The notes: generated by a model not told the origin, from the letters alone. A stretch of DNA of 64,000 nt from Lachnospiraceae bacterium UBA5899 (GCA_002432425.1 DJEL01000017.1:1-64000), one strand, 5' to 3'; shown: positions 51,401 through 60,561, counted from the stretch's first letter. A program made the numbers and translations.

Positions 51401-52351
51401 ATGAAACTGAAAAAAATTATCGCACTCGCACTGACACTCACATCCCTTGCCACCGTATTCACCGGATGCGGCAGCAAGGAAGCAGCAAACAACAATAACA
51501 GCAGCAACGCAGGCACCACGGAAAGCACCACAGCAGCAAAAGACACCGCTGACGATGCAGCAGAAAGCCAGGACAACACATCCGCAGAACCCGTTACCGT
51601 GAAACTCGGTGTGGTAGGCGCCATTTACGAAGACCTCTGGAAACCGGCACAGGACTCCTTAAAGGACGAGGGCATCAACCTGGAAATCGTACAGTTTTCC
51701 GATTATGTAACCCCTAACAATGCCTTAAACAGCGGCGATATCGACCTGAATGCCTTCCAGCATCACATTTATCTGGACACCGAATTAGAGCAGCACGGCT
51801 ACGCTATTGAGCCTGCAGGCTACACCTTCATCATTCCTTTGAACCTGTATTCCCACAAGGTTTCTTCCGTGGATGAAATCAAGGACGGCGACACCATTGC
51901 CATTCCCGATGACGTAACAAACGGCGGACGTGCCATCAAGGTTTTAGCGGCAGCAGGCCTCATTACCTTAAAAGAAGATGCAGGCTTTAACCCCACTGTG
52001 GATGACATTGCGGAATACAAAGTAAACATCACTATCAAGGAGCTGAAAGCAAACACCATTCCTTCCGTACTGGACGATGTAACCGCAGCTATCGTAAACG
52101 GCAACTATGCACTGGACTTCGGCTTAAAGACAGAAGAAGCTATCTACAAGGATACCGTTCTGGACGAAGAAGCATACTGGAACCTGATTGCCGTAAGAAG
52201 CGCTGACTTAGAAGACCCTGAAAAGGCAGAAGTTTACCGCAAGGTAGTAGCTGCTTTCCAGTCCCAGGCAACCGAAGACGTATTCAACAATACCTTTGGC
52301 GGCTACTTCATCAAGGTAGGCTGGGATCAGGATCTTTTAGCAGATAAATAA
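51401..52351 (+). CDS. metQ: Methionine-binding lipoprotein, MetQ/NlpA family
   Basis: The 316-residue protein has a lipoprotein signal (lipobox TGC near residue 24), a long Asn/Ser/Thr/Ala linker (to about 60) and the NlpA/MetQ binding fold: KLGVVGAIYEDLWKPAQDSL, FSDYVTPNNALNSGDIDLNA, FQHHIYLDTE. It binds methionine or a related amino acid for an ABC importer. Neither metN nor metI is beside it, so it is an orphan that must use an ABC pair encoded elsewhere. AGGAGG precedes the start. Confidence 0.9.
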   Translation: MKLKKIIALALTLTSLATVFTGCGSKEAANNNNSSNAGTTESTTAAKDTADDAAESQDNTSAEPVTVKLGVVGAIYEDLWKPAQDSLKDEGINLEIVQFSDYVTPNNALNSGDIDLNAFQHHIYLDTELEQHGYAIEPAGYTFIIPLNLYSHKVSSVDEIKDGDTIAIPDDVTNGGRAIKVLAAAGLITLKEDAGFNPTVDDIAEYKVNITIKELKANTIPSVLDDVTAAIVNGNYALDFGLKTEEAIYKDTVLDEEAYWNLIAVRSADLEDPEKAEVYRKVVAAFQSQATEDVFNNTFGGYFIKVGWDQDLLADK

Positions 52352-52380
52352 AACTTCCAAAACTCCCCAAACTTTCAAAA

Positions 52381-52416
52381 AAATCGCTGTAGGCATAGTG
52401 CTTACGGCGATTTTTT
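52381..52416 (+). terminator. Rho-independent terminator after metQ; -10 box of the next gene follows
   Basis: AAATCGCTGTAGGC (52381-52394) pairs with GCTTACGGCGATTT (52400-52413), followed by T to 52416. A TATAAT at 52419-52424 directly after it is the likely -10 of the AAA gene. Confidence 0.85.
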
Positions 52417-52479
52417 GCTATAATAAAAACAATTACGGCCTTGTGACGGAAACAGGGCGACATACATAAGGAGGACTTT

Positions 52480-53964
52480 ATGCCTGTTTTTGATTTCAGC
52501 AACACTCCGGGAGAGAAGACGGAGGTTATCTGCACGTATACAACCTTTTTATCCGGTGCCAAGGAAAAGACACCGGAAGAGCCGATTTTGGTGCTTGCCA
52601 ACAGGGAAAAGAAGCATTCCCATCATGCAACGGGACTTTTCACCAACCAGACCAGGCAGACGGCTTTTGAATTCAAGGAAAACGGAGAAACCTATGCGGC
52701 GGACATTTTAAAGGTGGATGCCCGGTTTGTAAACCTCATTAAATGGCTGGGAGAAAACCACATCCATGTAAGGCTTTCCGGTCAGAACACCGAGGACGGC
52801 TATGCCGTTTACAAAATCCGCGAAACCACCTTCGGAGGCGGCACCAAGCTTTCCGCAGAGGACGGCTTTTTACAGTTTATGATTGAAAGACTTTTGGCAA
52901 GCAGCGCTGCAGAAGAAGTGGAAGAGGACGAAGAGGCGGACGAAGTGGGCGACGAAATGAAGCTTACCAGCCTGCAGAGCATTTCCGATTTCATGACCTG
53001 TGCCGGCAGGACGCTGCCCGACAATATCAGGCTCTGGGCAAGGAGAAACTTAGCGGTAGCCCGTTCCAACGAGGTTTCCCCCGAGGAGCGCCGTCATGCC
53101 CAGCGTGCCCTTTCCATTATGATGAACGTACAGTGGAAGAGCAATTATTTTGAAGCCATCGACCCCGTGGAGGCAAGACGCATCTTAGACGAAGAACTTT
53201 ACGGTATGGAGAGGGTAAAACAGCGTATTATGGAAACCATTATCCAGATTAACCGTACCCACACCCTTCCCGCTTACGGACTTCTTCTGGTGGGACCGGC
53301 AGGTACCGGTAAGTCCCAGATAGCCTATGCGGTGGCAAGAATATTGAAATTGCCCTGGACGACACTGGACATGAGCTCTATCAACGACCCGGAGCAGCTT
53401 ACCGGCAGCTCCCGTATTTATGCCAATGCCAAGCCCGGCATCATTATGGAAGCTTTCTCCATGGCGGGCGAGTCCAATCTGGTATTTATTATCAACGAGC
53501 TGGACAAGGCAGCCTCCGGCAAGGGAAACGGCAACCCGGCAGACGTGCTTCTGACGCTCCTTGACAACTTAGGCTTTACGGACAACTACATGGAGTGTAT
53601 GGTGCCCACCGTGGGCGTATACCCCATTGCCACCGCCAACAACAAGGAGCAGATAAGCGCGCCTTTGATGTCCCGTTTTGCGGTGATTGACATTCCCGAC
53701 TACACTGCGGAAGAAAAGAAGATTATTTTCAGCCGTTTTGCGCTTCCCAAGGTCTTAAAGCGCATCGGCTTACAGGAAAACGAATGCGTGGTGACCGAGG
53801 ACGGTCTGACCGCCGTGGTGGAGCAGTTTGAAAACACCACCGGCATCCGTGATTTGGAGCAGGCAGCCGAGCATATCGCCGCCAATGCCCTTTACCGCAT
53901 CGAGGTAGAGCATGTGCCCGAGGTCGTATTCAACGGCGAAGAAGTGCGAAAGCTGTTTTCCTAA
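52480..53964 (+). CDS. Lon-like AAA+ ATPase lacking a protease domain
   Basis: The 494-residue protein has an unfamiliar N-terminal domain (1-160), a short acidic linker (EEVEEDEEADEVGDE), a helical part and a Lon-type AAA+ module. The module shows DEELYGMERVKQRIMETI, Walker A VGPAGTGKSQ, IINELDKA as Walker B, LDNLGFTDNYMECMVPTVGV and PDYTAEEKKIIF. The C-terminal Ser-Lys protease of Lon is absent: the frame ends at residue 494 after the AAA lid. It may act as an unfoldase or remodeller with another partner. The N-terminal domain is not the LON substrate domain. AAGGAGG precedes the start. Confidence 0.8.
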   Translation: MPVFDFSNTPGEKTEVICTYTTFLSGAKEKTPEEPILVLANREKKHSHHATGLFTNQTRQTAFEFKENGETYAADILKVDARFVNLIKWLGENHIHVRLSGQNTEDGYAVYKIRETTFGGGTKLSAEDGFLQFMIERLLASSAAEEVEEDEEADEVGDEMKLTSLQSISDFMTCAGRTLPDNIRLWARRNLAVARSNEVSPEERRHAQRALSIMMNVQWKSNYFEAIDPVEARRILDEELYGMERVKQRIMETIIQINRTHTLPAYGLLLVGPAGTGKSQIAYAVARILKLPWTTLDMSSINDPEQLTGSSRIYANAKPGIIMEAFSMAGESNLVFIINELDKAASGKGNGNPADVLLTLLDNLGFTDNYMECMVPTVGVYPIATANNKEQISAPLMSRFAVIDIPDYTAEEKKIIFSRFALPKVLKRIGLQENECVVTEDGLTAVVEQFENTTGIRDLEQAAEHIAANALYRIEVEHVPEVVFNGEEVRKLFS

Positions 53965-54038
53965 GAGGTAACGGCAGCATGCTGCTTATGACATGCTGAC
54001 AGGACAGTGAGAATGACAGAAGATGAGGATTTGACAAC

Positions 54039-55001
54039 ATGAAAAGCAGACAGATTAGAAATTCCTTTTTACTGGTGCTGACCGCGCTTATCTGGGGCGT
54101 GGCGTTTGTGGCACAGAGCACGGGCGGGGACGCCGTGGGACCGTTTTCCTTTAACGGCATCCGTTCCCTGGTAGGCAGCGCCGTTCTGGTGCCGGTTATC
54201 TTTTTACTGGATAAAATGGGTCTGGGCAGCAAAAAGCCGCAGACAAAAGAAGAAAAGAAAACCCTGATAACGGGCGGCATCTGTTGCGGTACGGCATTGT
54301 TTTTAGCAAGCAGCGCCCAGCAGATAGGTATCAATATGGGAACGGCTTCCGGAAAAGCGGGCTTTCTGACCGCCTGCTACATACTGCTGGTTCCCATACT
54401 GGGACTTTTCTTAAAAAAGAAGTGCGGCTGGAATATCTGGGTGGGCATGCTCATTACCATAGGCGGACTTTACCTGCTCTGCATGAACGGCAGCCTGACC
54501 TTCCGGAACAGCGATTTGATGGTGCTTTTATGTGCCTTCCTCTTTGCCGTACATATTTTAATTGTGGATTATTTTTCACCCAAAGTGGACGGCATCAGGA
54601 TGTCCTGCATCCAGTTTCTTGTCTGTGGGCTGCTCAGTATGGTGCCCATGTACTTTGTGGATATGAAGCATTCGGCAGCAGGCTTTTCCGAATGGCTGCC
54701 GGGACTGATGAACCCTTCCGCATGGATAGCCATTTTATACGCCGGCATCTTTTCCTGCGGCGTAGGATACACCCTGCAGATTGTGGGACAGAACGGCTTA
54801 AATCCGACGCTTGCATCCATGATTATGAGTCTGGAGTCCGTTTTCTCCGTACTGGCGGGCTGGATTATTTTAGGAGAAAAGCTAAACGGCAGACAGCTTT
54901 TGGGATGTGCCCTTATTTTTGCGGCAATACTGTTAGCACAGATGCCTGTGGGACAGAAGAAAGAGAAAAAGAAGAATAAAGAAAAACAGAAAGAAGTGTG
55001 A
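54039..55001 (+). CDS. DMT-superfamily (EamA) transporter
   Basis: The 320-residue protein has ten predicted helices in two EamA repeats (NSFLLVLTALIWGVAFVAQS; AWIAILYAGIFSCGVGYTLQ) and a very lysine-rich C-terminus. Such proteins usually export amino acids or metabolites. It ends 5 bp before the choloylglycine hydrolase start and may export the amino acid released by that enzyme (inference). Confidence 0.83.
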   Translation: MKSRQIRNSFLLVLTALIWGVAFVAQSTGGDAVGPFSFNGIRSLVGSAVLVPVIFLLDKMGLGSKKPQTKEEKKTLITGGICCGTALFLASSAQQIGINMGTASGKAGFLTACYILLVPILGLFLKKKCGWNIWVGMLITIGGLYLLCMNGSLTFRNSDLMVLLCAFLFAVHILIVDYFSPKVDGIRMSCIQFLVCGLLSMVPMYFVDMKHSAAGFSEWLPGLMNPSAWIAILYAGIFSCGVGYTLQIVGQNGLNPTLASMIMSLESVFSVLAGWIILGEKLNGRQLLGCALIFAAILLAQMPVGQKKEKKKNKEKQKEV

Positions 55002-55006
55002 GTGAT

Positions 55007-56020
55007 ATGTGTACAGCGGCAACTTACCGGTCGAAGGATTTTTACTTCGGCAGAACGCTTGATTACGAATTTTCCTATGGGGATGAGGTGACCGTGACAC
55101 CCGGGAATTACCCCTTTACGTTCCGGCACATAGGGCTTTGTGCCCGGCATTATGCTATAGTCGGTATGGCACATGTGGCGGAGCAGCCGGCGGAATTTGT
55201 ACCCAAAGATGCGGCAACGGCGGATTATCCTTTGTATTACGATGCCGTAAATGAAAAAGGACTCTGCATGGCGGGGCTTAACTTTGTGGGCAACGCCGTC
55301 TATCAGGAAATAGAAGAAGGCAGGGAAAATGTAGCGCAGTTTGAGTTTATTCCTTATATATTAGGAAAATGCGCGGATGTAAAGGAAGCAAGACAGGCGC
55401 TTGCCCGTATGAATTTGGTGGGAACCACGTTTAACGATGTGTTTCCGGCTTCCCAGCTTCACTGGATGATTGCGGACAAAGAGGACTGTATTGTTGCGGA
55501 ATGCACGAAGGACGGGCTGCATGTGTATGATAATCCGGCAGGGGTGCTTACCAACAACCCGCCGTTCCCGACCCAGATGTTTTTACTAAATCAGTACATG
55601 GGTCTGTCGGAAAAGCAGCCGGAGAACACCTTCGGGAAGGATATTCCTCTTTCCACATACAGCAGGGGCATGGGCGCGCTGGGACTGCCCGGGGATTTGT
55701 CTTCCACATCCCGTTTTGCAAGGGTGGCGTTTGTAAGAGCCCATTCTCTGTCGGGAGAGTCGGAAGAGGAAAGCGTGAGCCAGTTCTTCCATATTTTAGG
55801 CTCCGTGAACCAGCAGAGAGGGTGCTGCGAAGTGGCGGAGGGAAAGTACGAAATTACCATCTATACATCCTGCTGCAATGCGGATAAGGGCATCTACTAT
55901 TACACGGCGTATGACCGTCACCGGATTACCGCCATAGACATGCACCGCGAGAACTTAAACGACAATGCCTTAATCAGGTATGCACTGCGTGAAAAAGATG
56001 ATATTTTCTGGGAAAATTAA
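55007..56020 (+). CDS. Choloylglycine hydrolase (bile salt hydrolase type) Ntn amidase
   Basis: The 337-residue protein belongs to the bile salt hydrolase/penicillin V acylase family. The nucleophile must be Cys2 after removal of Met1, which fixes the start at 55007 and not at the upstream GTG (54998). Arg16 and Asp19 (GRTLDYE), Asn92 in GLNFVGN, the Asn of LTNNPPFP (183-184) and Arg236 in LSSTSRFARVAF match the active site. Asn near 92 and the LPGDLSSTSRF loop favour bile salts over penicillin V. It cleaves the glycine or taurine amide of conjugated bile acids in the gut. It is cytosolic, with no signal peptide. Confidence 0.88.
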   Translation: MCTAATYRSKDFYFGRTLDYEFSYGDEVTVTPGNYPFTFRHIGLCARHYAIVGMAHVAEQPAEFVPKDAATADYPLYYDAVNEKGLCMAGLNFVGNAVYQEIEEGRENVAQFEFIPYILGKCADVKEARQALARMNLVGTTFNDVFPASQLHWMIADKEDCIVAECTKDGLHVYDNPAGVLTNNPPFPTQMFLLNQYMGLSEKQPENTFGKDIPLSTYSRGMGALGLPGDLSSTSRFARVAFVRAHSLSGESEEESVSQFFHILGSVNQQRGCCEVAEGKYEITIYTSCCNADKGIYYYTAYDRHRITAIDMHRENLNDNALIRYALREKDDIFWEN

Positions 56021-56128
56021 GCGAAAAATGCAAGAAACCAAAGTAGATATAGCATTAGAAAATTGACTTGACAAACAGGGCAACATGTAGTGAAATAAAT
56101 TTATACGTTAATTCGGAAAAGTGGGGAA

Positions 56129-56165
56129 ACAAGGGTGTTGTGCAAAAAGCATACCCTTGTTTTTT
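56129..56165 (+). terminator. Terminator/attenuator hairpin before the ECF transporter genes
   Basis: ACAAGGGT (56129-56136) pairs with ACCCTTGT (56153-56160), with an inner TGC/GCA, and T continues to 56165. It lies only 20 bp before the ecfA start. TTGACA at 56068-56073 upstream may be a -35, in which case the hairpin sits in the leader of the ECF operon. Confidence 0.75.
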
Positions 56166-56184
56166 ACTGGGTAAGGAGACGATA

Positions 56185-57828
56185 ATGGAATATAAAGTTA
56201 ATAACATAAGCTACAAGTATACGACGGACGGACCGCAGGTGCTGAAGAACGTAAGCTTTTCCATCGAACAGGGAAAAGTTACCGCGATTGTAGGCCCCAG
56301 CGGATGCGGTAAATCCACTCTGGTGCAGATTTTCAGCCAGGTTATTCCGAAGCTGATCGGAAACGGCGAACTGGAAGGAAACTTTGATGTTCCCGAAGGC
56401 ACATTTGTCAGTGTGGTCAGCCAGAATCCGGAAAACCAGCTGTTCGGCTACGGCGTAGAGGATGCCATTGCTTTCGGTCTGGAAAACATCGGTATGCCTC
56501 AGGCGGAAATCGTAGAGCGCATGGAATATGTACTGGACCTTTTAAAGCTGCAGTATCTGCGCAAGAGAAGTGTGGATAATCTTTCCGGCGGACAGCGTCA
56601 GTCGGTCTGCATCGCCTCCGTACTTGCCATGAAGCCCGACATTTTAATCATGGACGAGCCGGTAAGCTCCTTGGATCCCAACGGTAAAAAGATGGTGCAG
56701 GATATTCTGGGAGAGTTAAGAGAGAGCGGCAACACCACCGTTATTGTGGACAACAACTTAGTATGGTCTGCCGGCATTGTGGATCATGTAGTCGGCATTT
56801 TGGACGGCGAGGTGGTATTTGACGGCAGCAGGGATGAGTTTTTCCAAAATTTCGAGCTGCAGGAAAAATTAGGCGTTATCCTTCCCCAGGAAGTAGAAAT
56901 ATTCAGAGCGCTTTCCGCCAAGGTTCCCGATGTAAAGATGTTTTACAATATGGACCAGGCGCGTGCGGAGCTTGCTGGCAGAATAGCAGCAAAGCCCCGT
57001 CTGGAAAAAGAGGCGGCTGCGGAAAGCTTTAACCCGGTTATCAGCGTGAAGGATTTGGTAAAGCAGTTCAGTGACGGCTTTATCGGCTTAAAGCATGTGA
57101 ACGCCCAGGTACCGGAAGGAAAGATTGTTGCTATCTTAGGGCAGAACGGTTCCGGCAAGACCACGTTTGTCAAGCACTTAAACGGTCTGTATAAGCCCAC
57201 AAACGGCGAGGTGGACTACAGGGGCGAGTCCATTTTAGGCAAATCCGTGGCGCAGATTTCCAAGAACATTATTCTGGTGTTCCAGCATCCCGAGCACATG
57301 TTGTTCGAGGAAACGGTGGAGAAGGAGCTGACCTTCTGCGCACGTATGCAGGGTGTGGATTTTACGGAGGAAAACATCACGGAAATCCTGACCCGTTATC
57401 ACTTAGAGAAAGAAAAAGAAAACTTCCCCTTAAACCTGTCCATGGGGCAGAAGCACATGCTGACCATTCTGTCCGTGCTTCTTTCCAGCGCGGATGTCAT
57501 CCTTCTGGATGAGCCGACCCTCGGTATGGACGGCTTCTTAATCGGGGATCTGGAAAAAATGGTTTTGGAATTGAAGAAAGCAGGCAAGACCATCATCATG
57601 ATAAGCCACGAAATTCCTTTTGTCTTCCGTCTGGCAGATTACACGGTTATCCTGAACCACGGCGAAAAGGTATTTGAAGGCACCAAGGAAGAGCTGGTAG
57701 AGCGCGAGGATATCTTTGATAAGATTAACATTGAATTCCCGCCGGTTGTCCGTCTTTCCAAGGAATTGGGACTGGATGAAATTGTATTCGATGTGGACGA
57801 TTTTATCGGAAAAGTAACGGAATCATAG
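56185..57828 (+). CDS. ECF transporter ATPase with two ABC domains
   Basis: The 547-residue protein fuses two ABC ATPase domains: Walker A GPSGCGKST near 37 with signature LSGGQRQS, and Walker A GQNGSGKTT near 318 with a variant signature LSMGQKHM. Walker B strands are ILIMDEPVSSLDP and VILLDEPTLGMDG. It powers the energy-coupling-factor importer completed by the next two genes. Start 56185 has AAGGAG; an earlier in-frame ATG at 56068 lies inside the leader and is rejected. Confidence 0.9.
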   Translation: MEYKVNNISYKYTTDGPQVLKNVSFSIEQGKVTAIVGPSGCGKSTLVQIFSQVIPKLIGNGELEGNFDVPEGTFVSVVSQNPENQLFGYGVEDAIAFGLENIGMPQAEIVERMEYVLDLLKLQYLRKRSVDNLSGGQRQSVCIASVLAMKPDILIMDEPVSSLDPNGKKMVQDILGELRESGNTTVIVDNNLVWSAGIVDHVVGILDGEVVFDGSRDEFFQNFELQEKLGVILPQEVEIFRALSAKVPDVKMFYNMDQARAELAGRIAAKPRLEKEAAAESFNPVISVKDLVKQFSDGFIGLKHVNAQVPEGKIVAILGQNGSGKTTFVKHLNGLYKPTNGEVDYRGESILGKSVAQISKNIILVFQHPEHMLFEETVEKELTFCARMQGVDFTEENITEILTRYHLEKEKENFPLNLSMGQKHMLTILSVLLSSADVILLDEPTLGMDGFLIGDLEKMVLELKKAGKTIIMISHEIPFVFRLADYTVILNHGEKVFEGTKEELVEREDIFDKINIEFPPVVRLSKELGLDEIVFDVDDFIGKVTES

Positions 57829-57847
57829 GCGACGAAGGAGAAAAGGT

Positions 57848-58663
57848 ATGGATTACTTAAAATATGTAGATGGAAATTCACTGCTTCACAAACTGGACCC
57901 GCGTACAAAGTTCATGTTCTTTATCGTGATGGCGGTGCTGACCAGTATTGTGAAGTCAGGTGTGGCTTTGCTGTTCTTATTGGTATTTTTTGTCGTAATG
58001 TGGAATGTGTGCGGTATTCAGAAGTACATATTTGTGTTGGTGAAAAAACTGAAGGTGCTGCTCTTGTTTATTTTCCTGCTGTGGTTTGTCTTAGGTCTGT
58101 TTGAACAGCCTGCCGTGGAAGGAGGCCCCATTTTCTTCCAGACCTTTATCGGCAACGGCGGCATGCAGATTTGCTTCGACTGGTACGATTTTTACAAGGG
58201 TTTTGTGTATTCCCTGCGAATTTTCTTAATGATTGCGTCCTTCTATACGGTGCTTCTCACCACCAACTTCAGTGAGATTATCTTAGGACTGCAGAAGTGG
58301 AAAATTTCCTATGCACTGGCATTCGGCATCGGTCTGGTATTCCAGATTATTCCCATGATTATCACCGAGTTAAACGCCATCATGGAGGCGCAGAGCTCCC
58401 GAGGTCTGGAAATCGAAAAGTGCAGCTGGGTGACCAAGATTAAGAACTACGTTACGTTCTCGTTCCCGCTTTTGTTCCGTGTAATCAGCAAGGGTCAGGC
58501 AATTTCCCTGGCGATGCATTATTACCAGCTTAATTTCTCGGTACACAGAACGGCTTACAAGAACATTAAGGCAGGCAAGTACGATGTTTATTTCATTCTT
58601 GCCAATGCGGCTGCCATTGCGGCTACCATTGTGCTGCATATTTTCTTCTACATCCCGGTATAA
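57848..58663 (+). CDS. ecfT: ECF transporter transmembrane protein EcfT
   Basis: The 271-residue protein has about six membrane helices and the conserved cytoplasmic coupling motif EAQSSRGLEIEK (Ser-Arg-Gly), by which EcfT contacts the ATPases. It opens with HKLDPRTKFMFFIVMAVLTS, also typical. It links the double ATPase to the substrate-binding S component. Good ribosome site AAGGAG. Confidence 0.9.
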   Translation: MDYLKYVDGNSLLHKLDPRTKFMFFIVMAVLTSIVKSGVALLFLLVFFVVMWNVCGIQKYIFVLVKKLKVLLLFIFLLWFVLGLFEQPAVEGGPIFFQTFIGNGGMQICFDWYDFYKGFVYSLRIFLMIASFYTVLLTTNFSEIILGLQKWKISYALAFGIGLVFQIIPMIITELNAIMEAQSSRGLEIEKCSWVTKIKNYVTFSFPLLFRVISKGQAISLAMHYYQLNFSVHRTAYKNIKAGKYDVYFILANAAAIAATIVLHIFFYIPV

Positions 58664-58751
58664 GGTATCTTACGGGTTCCCCGGAGCGCGTACGGAGAGC
58701 CCGTAAATATAAACAACAAACATTTTTCTAAGACAAAGGAGAAACTAAAAA

Positions 58752-59321
58752 ATGAAGAAAAAATTATCTTTCGTCAATATCGTCTTCTTCGTAGTATTTG
58801 GTGTTCTGACCGGTGTTCTCTGGGCTTACCTTTGCCCGATTCCCCTTATTCCCGGCGCAGTTCACTTCCGTACATTCGCATTTATTCCGGTTGCCATCGG
58901 TTATCTGTTTGGACCGGTAACAGGCTTTTTCTCAGGCTACATCGGAACCATTGTATGGGCTCTGCTTTCCGGTAACTTCATCCCTCTGCATTCCCCTCTG
59001 ACAGATGGTATCACCGTTGGCCTGTCCGCAGCACTTCCCGCACTCATTCATTTACGTGCAGGCAAGACGGACCTTCTTTCTGTTATCGAAAAAGGAAAAG
59101 GCAAATTCATCGGCGTAAGCTTACTGTGGAGCCTTCTGTTTGGTGTTCTGATGATTCTCACCACCAGCATTTCCCTTTCCTACTTCACCGGATTAGGATA
59201 TGTATACTGCATCCTTTGGATTGGTATTGCGGACGTTGTTCCCATTGCACTGACACCGTTCGTTGTTCTGCTTCTTGCAAAGAGAATGAAAAATATCCGA
59301 AACATCGTACCCTACGTGTAG
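58752..59321 (+). CDS. ECF transporter substrate-binding (S) component
   Basis: The 189-residue protein has six membrane helices and the S-component start (FVNIVFFVVFGVLTGVLWAY) followed by a FGPVTGFFSGYIG-like segment. The ligand cannot be determined from sequence. No vitamin biosynthesis gene or recognised riboswitch nearby hints at one. Gene order ecfAA-ecfT-S is that of a dedicated group I-type ECF transporter. Confidence 0.82.
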   Translation: MKKKLSFVNIVFFVVFGVLTGVLWAYLCPIPLIPGAVHFRTFAFIPVAIGYLFGPVTGFFSGYIGTIVWALLSGNFIPLHSPLTDGITVGLSAALPALIHLRAGKTDLLSVIEKGKGKFIGVSLLWSLLFGVLMILTTSISLSYFTGLGYVYCILWIGIADVVPIALTPFVVLLLAKRMKNIRNIVPYV

Positions 59322-59371
59322 GGAGTATGTTTCCTTACTTACGCGCCTAAGAAAACAAACTGAATAAAGAC

Positions 59372-59413
59372 AGGGCTGCCGCTTATCCTTTCGGAAAGCA
59401 ACAGCCCTTTTTT
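59372..59413 (+). terminator. Rho-independent terminator of the ECF operon
   Basis: AGGGCTG (59372-59378) pairs with CAGCCCT (59402-59408), and T runs to 59413. The loop contains a further CTTTC/GAAAG pair. It separates the ECF operon from the convergent rubrerythrin gene. Confidence 0.85.
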
Positions 59414-59459
59414 ATGCCGTGTGCTTTATTTAATGTTTTTTGTGCCTCACTTAACAGGT

Positions 59460-59999
59460 TTAATAGTTTTCGGCGTGGATTTCAAAATAAGACTGGGGAT
59501 GTGCGCATACGGGGCAGATTTCGGGAGCCTTTTCGCCCACTACAATATGTCCGCAGTTGCGGCATTCCCATACCTTTACTTCACTCTTTGCAAAAACTTC
59601 CTGCATTTCCACATTGTGAAGCAGGGCGCGGTAGCGTTCCTCATGCTTCTTTTCGATGGCGCCTACCATGCGGAATTTCGCAGCCAGCTCCGGGAAGCCT
59701 TCTTCCTCGGCGGTCTTGGCAAAGCCCTCATACATATCCGTCCATTCGTAATTTTCCCCATCGGCGGCAGCCGCTAAGTTTTCGGCGGTGCTTCCGATGC
59801 CGTTCAATTCCTTGAACCACATTTTGGCATGCTCTTTTTCGTTGTCGGCGGTCTTTAAGAACAGGGATGAAATCTGTTCAAAGCCGTCCTTTTTCGCCTT
59901 GGAAGCGAAGTAAGTATACTTGTTGCGTGCCTGGGACTCTCCTGCGAAAGCCTCCAGTAAGTTCTTTTCCGTCTGGGTTCCTGCGTACTTGTTTGCCAT
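59460..59999 (-). CDS. Rubrerythrin
   Basis: The 179-residue protein is a rubrerythrin. A four-helix bundle with a non-heme diiron site ([32 protein letters not shown]) is followed by a C-terminal rubredoxin domain (CRNCGH and [11 protein letters not shown]). It reduces hydrogen peroxide in anaerobes. AAGGAG precedes the start. A 13-bp palindrome in its leader and the adjacent Rrf2 gene suggest control by oxidative stress or iron. Confidence 0.94.
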   Translation of the reverse strand: MANKYAGTQTEKNLLEAFAGESQARNKYTYFASKAKKDGFEQISSLFLKTADNEKEHAKMWFKELNGIGSTAENLAAAADGENYEWTDMYEGFAKTAEEEGFPELAAKFRMVGAIEKKHEERYRALLHNVEMQEVFAKSEVKVWECRNCGHIVVGEKAPEICPVCAHPQSYFEIHAENY

Positions 60000-60030
60000 A
60001 ATGTTTTCTCCTTACAATAAATGGTTTATA

Positions 60031-60043
60031 AATAGTAACTATT
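60031..60043 (-). promoter_or_regulatory. 13-bp palindrome in the rubrerythrin leader
   Basis: AATAGT-A-ACTATT is a 6-1-6 palindrome 32-44 bp before the rubrerythrin start, in a very AT-rich spacer. The spacing resembles Fur/PerR-family sites, but the sequence is not a close PerR-box match. Confidence 0.5.
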
Positions 60044-60090
60044 ACTATTATTAGGTTAAACCCATTTCCGGAAATTGTCAAGGGAGAATA

Positions 60091-60528
60091 TCAGATAATG
60101 TAGTCGTTGGCAATGAGGCTCTTCTGCTGGTCGATGATGTCCTGCAGGGTGATGCCGTCTAAGTATTCCGTAATGACCTTATACAGCCCTTCCCACACCG
60201 GGAGAGTGGCGCATTCCGCACTTCGCTCACATTCGTTGGGCTCCTGGTCCAAACAGGCAACGGGTGCCAGGCTGCCCTCCGTCAGACGTAAAATCATGCC
60301 CACCGTATACTTGTCCGGGCTTTTGGCAAGCATGTAGCCGCCCTGATAGCCGCGGTTTGTTTTTAAAATATCCGAGCGGTTAAAGATAGCCACAATCTGC
60401 TCTAAATATTTTTTGGATATATTCTGACGCTCTGCGATGTCCTTTAAGGCAATGTAGCCCTCGTTCTGATGCTCGGCAAGGTCTAAGAGCATCCGTAAGG
60501 CATAACGTCCTTTGGTTGAAATTTTCAT
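60091..60528 (-). CDS. Rrf2-family transcriptional regulator with three cysteines
   Basis: The 145-residue protein has an N-terminal winged helix (YIALKDIAERQNISKKYLEQ) and the Rrf2 cysteine trio Cys92, Cys100 and Cys106 (ACLDQEPNECERSAECATLP), which may hold an Fe-S cluster as in IscR. It lies 91 bp upstream of rubrerythrin on the same strand and probably controls it and itself. Confidence 0.9.
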   Translation of the reverse strand: MKISTKGRYALRMLLDLAEHQNEGYIALKDIAERQNISKKYLEQIVAIFNRSDILKTNRGYQGGYMLAKSPDKYTVGMILRLTEGSLAPVACLDQEPNECERSAECATLPVWEGLYKVITEYLDGITLQDIIDQQKSLIANDYII

Positions 60529-60561
60529 ACATTCCCATTCCTTTCTGTAACTGATATACCC

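Noticed and set aside
54284..54979. Second plus-strand frame inside the DMT transporter
   Set aside because: Composition is unlike a protein family and it lies wholly within the transporter gene.
54998..55006. GTG start for the choloylglycine hydrolase
   Set aside because: It would put three extra residues before the catalytic cysteine, which must be residue 2 for Ntn activation.
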